Notes under the pieces: model-generated
Told to the model about the DNA's origin: nothing
The model's database searches: none
The model's input: only the letters and a program-made list of their open reading frames with translations
Shown here: positions 25,173 to 34,134 of the stretch, piece after piece
How positions within the stretch are numbered: the stretch's first letter is position 1
How the letters are laid out: each line of letters opens with the position of its first letter
Made by a program: the position numbers and the translations under genes
Origin: Molanna angustata
Lineage: Eukaryota > Arthropoda > Insecta > Trichoptera > Molannidae
Assembly: GCA_963576475.1 (NCBI GenBank)
Contig: OY754967.1
Location: 22,593,914 to 22,657,913 of the forward strand
DNA length: 64,000 nucleotides
Direction: 5' to 3'

Positions 25173-26311
25173 CCAACTGTCAATTCTTTTGTCAATTGTC
25201 AAGAACTTTGTTCTCTTAACATATCGTCAAAGTATCAAGCCAGGATATGCGAGATTGTATGCAGGGTCTATATTTTTCACAGTTTTTCCAACTTTGAAGT
25301 CAAAAAACACCAACGCAGAGGCTTCGCAGCATATATGTTCTACATACGGATTTACTCAGAATTCGGAGTAGAATATTTAGTGTGTCTGTGTGTTCCCTTC
25401 CCCTTATAACTTTTAATCTGCTCAATTTACAGAGCTCAAAATATCAGAATATATAGATAGGCCCTGAGTCAAATTGAAAACGCTGTTCGTTATCGCCAAG
25501 CGCTATTTTTTTTTGTATGTGATTTGACGTTTGTTGTAGAAATTTTTTCTACAATAACAAACAACAAACGTCAAATCCCATACAAAAAAAAATTAGCGCT
25601 TGGCGATAACGAACAGCGTTTTCAATTTGACTTGGGGGCATAGTTATGGGCCTACAAAACTTTTATATTCAGAATTTTGAATTTTTGTTTCAGTCAGGGG
25701 TTATCAACTTTTGAATTTTTACTTTAATTTTCCCTATATCTTAAAAACCATAAAAGCTAGAACGATGAAAATTGGTATAAATATAGACAAATATAAAATC
25801 TCAAATTTAATTTTTCAAAATTATTCCAGAGTTTCTCAAATATTTTTTATTAAGAAAAACATTTTTTTATGGTAAGTTTATGTGTTTAACTGCCCATATT
25901 TCCAAAGTTTTCAATATATCGAAAAAAGCCGAAACACCCTAACAAGATAATTTAATTTGCTATAAGAAATATAAGCATTACATCTCATAAAAATTGAATT
26001 TAATGATGATTTCATTTCATACAATTTATAAGGCAGTATCTACCTATACACTACACAATATCTCACTCAATAGTTTGATACCTACTTAGTTTGATACATT
26101 CCATCATGCTGTTTTCATTTTCTGGGTAGGAAAAAAAGACTGACCTCCATACTATCCTATCATGACATACATACCTCATGTTTTATGTAGAAATCAAAAT
26201 ATCTTAAAATGTTTAAAAATTTGTGTTAAAGTGTTTATAGTTTGGTACATATTCTTCAATTATACATACTATCGCCATCGACAGTTGGATCTCATGTATT
26301 ACATGTTACTA
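25173..26311 (+). mobile_element. Helentron-like element, family H, copy 5, with nested MITE
   Basis: It starts CCAACTGTCAATT and ends CGACAGTTGG plus a decayed 3' tail (CATGTATTACATG, then TTACTAT). It is interrupted at 25461-25639 by foldback MITE M2. Confidence 0.75.
25461..25639 (-). mobile_element. Foldback MITE, family M2, copy 1
   Basis: A 179-bp near-perfect palindrome (arms GTCAAATTGAAAACGCTGTT ... complement) with G/C-rich ends, GCCC...GGGC. The ATAG on the left (25457-25460) recurs on the right (25640-25643). Copy 4 of family H shows the empty site with a single ATAG, so this is a 4-bp target duplication. It is opposite in orientation to copy 2 at 58686. Confidence 0.92.
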
Positions 26312-26888
26312 TTAATATGTATATAGCTATGTAAGAATGTTTATATGGATGTTTTTATCTTATTCTTATTTTGAATTATTATAAACTTACTTATGCATGT
26401 AAATTTTTATTTATTGTATTGGATATTTTTTCTCTTTTTAAATATATCATAACAAATAAACAGTTTGATAATAAATTATAAAAATGATTTTATTGATGAG
26501 TTAGCTTATTGTTTCACATTTGCCTGGGAAGCGTTAGATAAAAAAAAACTAGTATAAATAATTTAGTCTAACAAGTTAACGCAAATTATTCAACATTGAT
26601 TTAAATTATAGATAAAAAATCTACCCTCCCTTTCATAGTATGAAAATCATTTGGGTGAAAATCAGAGGCGACTAATAATATCATGAAAAAGAGCAAATAA
26701 AATCCTATATTTTATTGAGACATACAATTTCATTGCAAAAAAAGACTGACATAAAAAATTCTGGTAAATTTTCAGGTTAGAATAATGCATAAAAAATATT
26801 TTATCAATGATGTCACATTTTTAATAAATTAAGTAGGTTTGAGATACACGGAGACCTTTTTAAAAAGAATTGCAAAAACTGCATAGTT

Positions 26889-27075
26889 CGTAACTCACCG
26901 GGTTCGATTCCCGGTGGAGACAGTTTTTAATTGTTTTCAGTCTGAATCTGTGAGATGATTAATATCGCAATCCTCCAGAATGTGGTAACTTGTTATTTGG
27001 CGAGTGTTAGATTAATATTTGACGTAGTACCTGTTAGTTGCTTGAGAAGTAATATGAAATAAATAAATAAATAAT
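26889..27075 (+). mobile_element. SINE family A, copy 2 (5'-truncated)
   Basis: B box GGGTTCGATTCCC, then TCAGTCTGAATCTGTGAGAT, TGTGGTAACTTGTTAT and a tail of (AAAT)n. The tRNA A box is missing. It sits just left of the Gypsy element. Confidence 0.8.
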
Positions 27076-27272
27076 TACTAGAAAATGATTTAATAATGAA
27101 ACTGTCAAATTACAACAATAAAATCAATATGATCTAGTAAATGAGATCACATTGGAATAAAAAAAATATTGTTATGTGATTTATAGAAGTACATATCAAA
27201 GTCATTCCGCAGATTAAAAATAACCTCATTTTAAAGTAAAAATTTAGTATATTAAAAATAATATAACCCATT

Positions 27273-27400
27273 TATTATGTTTATTGATTTTATGAATGAT
27301 CTCAAGTTTAAGTGTGAACCTTTTGACAGCCATGACAGACTGACCCCCACATGTGACAATACTCAACACTGAGGGGTACTCAGTAATTCAATACATAACA
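27273..27400 (-). repeat. 3' LTR of the Gypsy element
   Basis: This 128-bp repeat is identical to 31344-31471. In element orientation it begins TGTTATG and ends CATAATA. The right border was set by the CCATT target duplication, since ending at the more usual CA would leave no duplication. It is preceded in element orientation by the polypurine tract. Confidence 0.93.
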
Positions 27401-27433
27401 TCTTTCACCCCCCAAATCACAAACCACAGCTCT

Positions 27434-30400
27434 TCAATGTGAAACCACAGCATCCTCCGGAATACCCAAAATCTCCCTCCATCTCTGCACCTCATCCTTC
27501 AGAGCCTGCCCAATCCCCGATCCTCGTTCAATCTGTTTATCTTGGAGACCGCTTGTCCCAGGCTCCTCACGTCGGTCGGTTTGATCGGTATAAGTGTTGG
27601 ACTCCTGATATCTATTCTGTGATGTTTCTCCAATACTCAATCTAGGCTCGACACGTCTTTTCAATTGATCAATGTGCCTTACCACCACGATTCCAAGACA
27701 TGTGTCTATTATATATCTAGTTGGACCTCTCACTCTTTTGATTTCTCCTTTTAACCACTTAGGTCCGCGTCCATAATTTCTCCACCATACCTTCTCCCCT
27801 ACTTGAAAATTTGTACATTTCACTTTATTATTATTTTCAATATCGCTTTCTTTTCTTTCCATGGTTGATAATGGGTGTAAGATATCAAATCGAGTTCTAA
27901 ATTTTCTTCTGTTCAACATTTCGGCAGGGCTTTTCAATGTTACCGTACTTGGGGCAGTACGTAAGTCAAATAAAACTCGTGGTAAGTACACATCAATATT
28001 CTCTGTTGGTAATTTCTGTAATTTCTTCTTCACAGACTGCACTGTCCGTTCAGCCTGTCCATTCGATGCTGGATGATATGGTGGGCTCAAAATGTGTCTA
28101 ATTCCATTTTGTTGTACAAAACTTTTAAACTCTTCAGATGTAAATGCTGTTCCATTATCTGAAACTAGAACCTCTGGTATTCCCTGTTGTGAAAATATTT
28201 CTCGAAGATTCTTTATAACATATTTAGAAGATTGTGTTGGTACAATTTTAACTTCCGGCCATTTTGAGAATGCATCAATTAAAATAAAAAATATTTTCCC
28301 TCTGAAAGGTCCGGCAAAGTCCACATGAACTCTTTGCCAGGGATTTGTTGGTGTAACCCATGAATGTATAACTTTTGCAGGCATGTTTCCTACTTGTTGA
28401 CAAACTTCACATGCTGCTATCATGTTCTCAATATCTTTATCTATATTTGGCCACCAAAAATAGCTTCTCGCTATTGCTTTTGTTACCACCATTCCATCAT
28501 GGGCTTCGTGAAGAGATGTTAGTAGTGTGTCCCTTATTGGTGGTGGAATAACTACTCGATTTCCCCAAAGGATGCAATCCTCCATTATGGATAATTCCAT
28601 TTTTTTTGTCCAATAAACTTTATATACCTCAGGTACCTTATCTGGCCATCCTTTCAAAATCCAGTACTTTATCTTCTGTAAATGCACATCTTGCGATGTT
28701 AACTTTGCAATATCTTTAACTGTATATGGCACTGTATTAGGAGTTTCTGATAAAAGTAACACATCATAAAATATACTTTCTTTTTCTTCGCTATCACTAG
28801 ACACATCCTTTATCATCATTCTACTGAGTGCATCAGCATCACCTATCTCTTTCCCAGGTTTGTATTTCAACTGATAATCATATGCACTCAGTTTTAATGT
28901 CCACCTTAACATTCTAGGTGATAAAATATTAGGTATTTGTTTATTAGGATCAAAAATACCTAGTAACGGCTTATGATCTGTACAAATAGTAAATTTCCTG
29001 CCATATAAATATTGATTAAATTTACAGAGTCCAAAAATAATTGCGGCTGCTTCTTTGTCTATCTGGGCATAATTTCTTTCACATTTGCTTAATGTTCTTG
29101 ATCCCATGGCTATTGGTTGTTGTGTGCCATCATTCATAATATGAGAGATTACTGCTCCCACTCCATAAGGACTAGCATCACACGTCAATATTATTGGCTT
29201 CTTCAAATCAAAATGTACTAAGGTTTTATCACTCGACAGAGTTTCTTTAGCTTCTTGAAAAGCTTTACTCTCTTTAACACCCCATTTCCATTTCACGTCC
29301 TTACTCAGTAACCTGTATAGTGGTTCCAACATTGTCGCTTTATTTGGAATAAATCTTTCATAGAAATTAATTAATCCAAGGAATGCTTGTAATTCTGTGA
29401 CACTTTTTGGTTCATTAACATTTTTAATTGCTTCCACCTTTGCTGCATCTGGATGTACTCCTCTGTTATCTACCACGAACCCCAAAAATGTCACTGATGT
29501 TGAACCAAAAGTACATTTTGATTTATTCAACTTCAAACCCGAACCCTTCAATCTTTCAAGAACTTCATCCAATCTTTCGTTATGGATCTTTACTGAACTT
29601 CCTGCTATTAAAATGTCATCCAGCAACACAGAAACTCCATCTATTCCAGCAAGTAATGTTGACATAAGTCTTTGAAAGATTCCTGGGGCCGCCTTCACTC
29701 CAAAGGGTAAGCGTTTTACTTTATACAATCCTTTGTGTGTGTTTAAAGTAAGAATTTTTGATGTTGCTTCGTCCACTGTTACTTGTGTATACGCTTGTTC
29801 TAAATCTAGCTTTGTAAATAATTTACCTCCTGACACGGCTGCTAATGCTTCATTGATGGTTGGTAAGGGAAAAGTATCTGTTTCTGTCACTGCATTTACC
29901 GTTGAGCGGTAGTCACCACACAATCTTATACCTCCGTTTGATTTGAATACTGGAACTATGGGAGTTGCCCACTCTGAATAAGTTATGGCCTCTAATACTC
30001 CGACGCTAACCAATCTGTCTATTTCATTTGAAACTCGGTCTTTCAACGCAAAAGGTAACTGTCTATGTCTCAAAAACCTTGGTTTACTATTTGGATTGAC
30101 TTTAATAGTGACAGCTGGGCCTTTGTACTCTCCCAATCCTTCTGTAAATACACTTTGATAATTCTCTGTTACACTTTCTTGAGAAATATTATAAACATTT
30201 TCTGATAAACAAATTCCTTCAATCCTTATTTCTAAGGGTTCAAACCAATTTCTGCCCAATAATCCAGGGCCTTCCCCTGTAGCTATTAACAATGGTAAAT
30301 TAAACATTTTTTTATTAAAAATTATATCAACATTTATCTCTCCTAACAGTGAAACTTGTTGATTAGACCAAGTTCGTAGTTGAATACTTGTTTCTCTCAA

Positions 30401-31327
30401 ATATGGTAACCTATATGGCCAAATTAACTTTGCTTGTTTTTCTGATATGATGGTATAGGTTGCTCCTGAATCAATCTCCATACATATTAATTTATTCTCT
30501 ATCACAATTGGCACTTTTATTGGAGATGTTTGCATTGATGTTTTGCTAATACAATACAAACTATTCATTTTAATATCATCATAAACCTTTATGTCATATT
30601 TTCCCTTCTTTCTACGGCACATATTTTTTAAATGTCCCACTTTCTTACAATTATAACATTGGGCCTCACTAAATTTACACTTATTTGCCAAATGATTGCC
30701 GCCACACCGATAACATTTTAAATGTTTGTAATCTTTAACGGTCACTTTATTGACTAACATTGGTTCATCACATTGATCTGATAGATCTATTTCATTTGTC
30801 ACATCATTACTTTTATTTATTAACACAATATCTTTATCTGTTTTCTCACAAGATAGAGCTATTTCTACTGCCGATGTGTAGTCTAGGTTAGATTTTCTTA
30901 ATAAAATTTCTTGGGTTTTGGTACACCTTATTCCTCCAACCAGTCTGTCTCTTAACATTCTTTCTAATTCTTTAAAGTTACAGTGTGTGCTCATCCTTCT
31001 TAATATTGCAATATAATCTGCAATAGATTCATCTTTTTGTTGGTTTCTCTTATGAAATTTGAATGTTTCTACAATCTCATTGGGTCTTGGATTAAAATGT
31101 ACATCTAACAAGTTTTTTATTTCTACCAATCTTAATTCTGATGTCAACCTTGGAGATGCTAAATTCCTCACCAATTCATATAATTCACTTCCACAATATG
31201 TCAAAAATAGGGCTTTTTGAACATTTTCATCACTTATATTATGGGCTATTAAGTAATAAGAAAATCTTTCAATGTATGTCTCCCAACTTCCTTCCATAAC
31301 ATTAAACTTTTCAAACACTTTTTCCAT
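27434..31327 (-). CDS. Gag-Pol polyprotein of Ty3/Gypsy element
   Basis: A single ORF of 1297 codons with ATG at 31327 and TGA at 27434. Domains in order: a gag region; two CCHC knuckles near residue 205 (the first has CX2CX3HX4C, one residue short; the second is the usual CX2CX4HX4C); an aspartic protease with IDSGATYTII near 285; reverse transcriptase with LFTKLDLEQAYTQV and catalytic VLLDDILIAG near 567; RNase H with TCDASPYGVG and TDHKPLLG; then integrase with its HHCC zinc site (HEAHDG ... CEVCQ) and a DDE core (HVDFAG, SDNGTAF, NGQAERTV). Gag and Pol are fused without a frameshift. The layout resembles the insect and nematode elements usually annotated as K02A2.6-like. All catalytic regions look present. 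Confidence 0.95.
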   Translation of the reverse strand: MEKVFEKFNVMEGSWETYIERFSYYLIAHNISDENVQKALFLTYCGSELYELVRNLASPRLTSELRLVEIKNLLDVHFNPRPNEIVETFKFHKRNQQKDESIADYIAILRRMSTHCNFKELERMLRDRLVGGIRCTKTQEILLRKSNLDYTSAVEIALSCEKTDKDIVLINKSNDVTNEIDLSDQCDEPMLVNKVTVKDYKHLKCYRCGGNHLANKCKFSEAQCYNCKKVGHLKNMCRRKKGKYDIKVYDDIKMNSLYCISKTSMQTSPIKVPIVIENKLICMEIDSGATYTIISEKQAKLIWPYRLPYLRETSIQLRTWSNQQVSLLGEINVDIIFNKKMFNLPLLIATGEGPGLLGRNWFEPLEIRIEGICLSENVYNISQESVTENYQSVFTEGLGEYKGPAVTIKVNPNSKPRFLRHRQLPFALKDRVSNEIDRLVSVGVLEAITYSEWATPIVPVFKSNGGIRLCGDYRSTVNAVTETDTFPLPTINEALAAVSGGKLFTKLDLEQAYTQVTVDEATSKILTLNTHKGLYKVKRLPFGVKAAPGIFQRLMSTLLAGIDGVSVLLDDILIAGSSVKIHNERLDEVLERLKGSGLKLNKSKCTFGSTSVTFLGFVVDNRGVHPDAAKVEAIKNVNEPKSVTELQAFLGLINFYERFIPNKATMLEPLYRLLSKDVKWKWGVKESKAFQEAKETLSSDKTLVHFDLKKPIILTCDASPYGVGAVISHIMNDGTQQPIAMGSRTLSKCERNYAQIDKEAAAIIFGLCKFNQYLYGRKFTICTDHKPLLGIFDPNKQIPNILSPRMLRWTLKLSAYDYQLKYKPGKEIGDADALSRMMIKDVSSDSEEKESIFYDVLLLSETPNTVPYTVKDIAKLTSQDVHLQKIKYWILKGWPDKVPEVYKVYWTKKMELSIMEDCILWGNRVVIPPPIRDTLLTSLHEAHDGMVVTKAIARSYFWWPNIDKDIENMIAACEVCQQVGNMPAKVIHSWVTPTNPWQRVHVDFAGPFRGKIFFILIDAFSKWPEVKIVPTQSSKYVIKNLREIFSQQGIPEVLVSDNGTAFTSEEFKSFVQQNGIRHILSPPYHPASNGQAERTVQSVKKKLQKLPTENIDVYLPRVLFDLRTAPSTVTLKSPAEMLNRRKFRTRFDILHPLSTMERKESDIENNNKVKCTNFQVGEKVWWRNYGRGPKWLKGEIKRVRGPTRYIIDTCLGIVVVRHIDQLKRRVEPRLSIGETSQNRYQESNTYTDQTDRREEPGTSGLQDKQIERGSGIGQALKDEVQRWREILGIPEDAVVSH

Positions 31328-31343
31328 ATTTTCTCGTCGCCAC

Positions 31344-31471
31344 TATTATGTTTATTGATTTTATGAATGATCTCAAGTTTAAGTGTGAACCTTTTGACAG
31401 CCATGACAGACTGACCCCCACATGTGACAATACTCAACACTGAGGGGTACTCAGTAATTCAATACATAACA
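31344..31471 (-). repeat. 5' LTR of the Gypsy element
   Basis: An identical 128-bp copy. It must contain the promoter and the RNA start. At 128 bp it is among the shorter LTRs for a Gypsy element. The gag ATG lies 16 nt downstream of its end, so translation must begin almost at the primer-binding site. Confidence 0.93.
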
Positions 31472-31518
31472 CCATTGAATTACATTAATTTATGAAACAG
31501 TATAACACACATGGTGGT

Positions 31519-32613
31519 ATTTTTATTGACAAAAACATCTCAATAGAGACGAAGTTGGGATATTATAGAAGAACCAGGAACTCAGCTCTAAACTCAACAA
31601 ATAGATAGTATGTGTCACTCAAACTCTTTCCAGTATCTTTCTCAAGCAGAAAATTTGATCAATTGTGGAATTTCTCTTACGGAACACGGTTTGATATTTT
31701 CCGATAATGCCGTCCGAGTATTTCCCCAGTCTGTCACACAATATATTTGACAGGATCTTGTATGAGACATTCAGCAGAGTAATGCCTCTGTAATTTAAGT
31801 ATTTCATGGAATCTCCTTTTTCATGGGATAAAATTATAATATTTTTATTGACTAACTTTTTAACATCTCAATAGAAACGAAGTTGGGATATTGTAGAAGA
31901 ACCAGGAACTTGAGGCACCTACAGGGCTTACCACTTGCCATCGGCTGGTTTACGTGATCACTTTATGCGCTTGCGCAACATTCACCAATTATGCCTTTAT
32001 TGAGTTCCCTTATCAATGTAATTTTTGAGAGTTCTATATATTTGTCTCTCTCCAGTCTCAATCCTGCGGATTGGTTTGCAGAAGAAGTCTACATCTCGAT
32101 TTCCACTTCGCTCTATCTTCTGCGGCCCTCTTCAGCTCAACATATGTGGCACAGTTCATGTCTACGCACACCTGGATCAAATATTCCCGTCGTGGACGCC
32201 CCCTGTGGTTTGTCCCCTCAACCATTCCCTCCATTAGGTCATGTAGGAGACCCTCGTGGCGCAGGATGTGACCAATCCAGCGAGCACGTCTCTCAGAGAT
32301 GGTTTTAAGTAGGTGTCTCCCTTCTTCGACTCTGTTGAGAACCTCGGCATTTGTGATGTGGTCCCTCCAGGAAATTCTCAGTATTATTCTGTAACACCAC
32401 ATCTCGAAAGCCTCTAGTCTACTTCTGTCTCTTTCGGTAAGACACCATGTCTCACAGCCATACATCAGTGTGCTCCACACATATGTTTTTGTAAGTCTTT
32501 TGCGGAGCTTCAAGTCTAAGTTGTTTGACTCAAGTATCTTCAACTTCTTAGTTCCTGGTTCTTCTATGATATCCCAACTTTGTCTCTATTGAGATGTTAT
32601 TGTCAGTAAAAAT
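31519..32613. mobile_element. Composite inverted-repeat element with two permuted LINE pieces
   Basis: A repeat of about 65 bp (ATTTTTATTGAC...CATCTCAATAGA(G/A)ACGAAGTTGGGATATT...AGAACCAGGAACT) occurs forward at 31519-31582 and 31845-31911, and inverted at 32550-32613. Between them lie minus-strand LINE pieces. 31619-31807 encodes an early RT motif (NYRGITLLNVSYKILS, STIDQIFCLR). 32058-32543 encodes the C-terminal RT region. In reading direction the C-terminal piece comes first, so the order is permuted. 31912-32012 resembles 40745-40850 inverted. Confidence 0.6.
32058..32543 (-). pseudogene. RTE-like LINE RT C-terminal fragment
   Basis: The open frame reads WSTLMYGCETWCLTERDRSR, WCYRIILRISWRDHITNAEV, RRARWIGHILRHEGLL, RGRPRREYL. 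This matches the C-terminal thumb region of insect RTE-like ORF2. It is a fragment within the composite element. Confidence 0.85.
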
Positions 32614-32668
32614 ATCATTTGACTCCCGACACGGAAAAAAATCCGATGTTTGCGTATATGCAATTAAA

Positions 32669-33781
32669 AAATATGTTCGATTTGCACATGGTGGTATTGA
32701 TTACACATTATTAGAGAGAAGAAATCTTAATAAAACAAATAAATACACACAAGTACATAAATATTATTAAAAATATGTATTTACAAAAACATAAACATAA
32801 TCAAACATAATATAGTTTAAATAGGTTTAAATACTCGGCGGATATTTTGTGGTTGTTCATATTAACCGTTTTGGCATGTGAATTTATATTGCACACCCAA
32901 GCACTTGTTGTTGGTTACCTCACATAGTAGCATATGCCGTGATGGAATGAATGAATGAATGAATCTATATATACTGTGTCAAATTTGGAGTATGTATTAT
33001 TTATATAAAAATTTGTTTAAAAATGATTACTTAGAAGAATGTTTATATTTGTATTTTATTTCATGATAATAGTAATAATTATATAACACTGACAAGTTTC
33101 AAAGTTCAATGATAAAAATAATTTCATAAAAACAAAGTTATTACGAAATATTACTATCAGTCAAATGTCTGTTTATATGATGATTTATCAAGAACTGATT
33201 TATCAACATTAATAAAAGGAATAAAATCAGTCAATTTTCTTGGGATATTTTATGGTCGGAGGTATATAAAATTTGTTACTTGAAAAACTTAAAAATCTAC
33301 AGATAAAGTTTTTTATTACAGTTCACAAATAAATTACTAACCTGTGGACAGTTAACAAATAATTTCTTAATAGGGGACTGTTAATTCTTGATAAAATCAC
33401 AATTTAATTAAAATAATTGTTATCTTTTAGGTATCGACACATTTTGTTCCCTACAAGCATTGAAAAATATATGTGGATACAAAGATTACATATTATAACA
33501 AAGAATAATAAAAAAAAAGTTACATTGGTGAACTATGGTAGAATAATTTTACTTTTATAATTTATTTTCAACTATTTATATTCATTGCACTTTTAAAAGG
33601 GATTGAATAAATGTTTGTTAATACCTACAAATAAATTAACAAGTTGTCACCAGGACGAGAGTTTTGCCACATTATGGTCTTAACAACTATAAAATAAGAT
33701 TTTGATATCATCTATCCATTTGGATTTTTTTTTTAATTCTTAGACTCCATAAGGGTTCTACTTCAATCATATCATTGTCAT
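32669..33781. other. AT-rich intergenic DNA
   Basis: Nothing recognisable beyond a short (GAAT)n run near 32944. This lies downstream of CLPTM1L. Confidence 0.4.
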
Positions 33782-34005
33782 CGTAGCTCTCCATGACTCA
33801 GTTGGTTAGATATCTGAATTCTGCCAAAGGTCGCGGGGTCGATTCCCAGTAGAGACACAATTTTGAATTGTGTTTTCAGTCTGGATCTGTGAGACGATAA
33901 ATATCATATGTCTCCGGAATGTGGCAACTTGTTATTGGGTGTGTGTTAAATAAATATTTGACATAGTGCCTTTTAGTTACCCGAGAAGCAATACAAAATA
34001 AAAAT
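33782..34005 (+). mobile_element. SINE family A, copy 3
   Basis: An A-box-like GACTCAGTTGGTTAGATATC, a B box GGGGTCGATTCCCAG and the family body (TCAGTCTGGATCTGTGAGAC, GGAATGTGGCAACTTGTTAT, CCGAGAAGCAATAC). It lies about 130 bp downstream of the CLPTM1L stop. Confidence 0.85.
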
Positions 34006-34134
34006 ATCACATAAAGAAAATCATATTCATTCTATAATATAAGTTAAACATACCGGAATGATAAAATATATTAAAATACCTAATTCCAAACAACATATAC
34101 ATATATGTATTAATATAAGAAGAAATACAATGAA

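Larger units (their letters stand above)
27273..31471 (-). mobile_element. Intact compact Ty3/Gypsy LTR retrotransposon (4199 bp)
   Basis: The two 128-bp LTRs (27273-27400 and 31344-31471) are identical as read. They are flanked by a perfect 5-bp target duplication, CCATT (27268-27272 and 31472-31476). In element orientation the 5' LTR is the right-hand one. It is followed at once by a TGGCGACGAG primer-binding-site candidate and then the gag-pol ATG, only 16 nt from the LTR. A polypurine tract (27401-27416) abuts the 3' LTR, 17 nt after the gag-pol stop. There is no envelope gene. Identical LTRs and an open ORF indicate recent insertion. Confidence 0.95.

Noticed and set aside
31249..31440. 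Short minus-strand ORF across the 5' LTR
   Set aside because: It overlaps the LTR and gag start in another frame and is a shadow.
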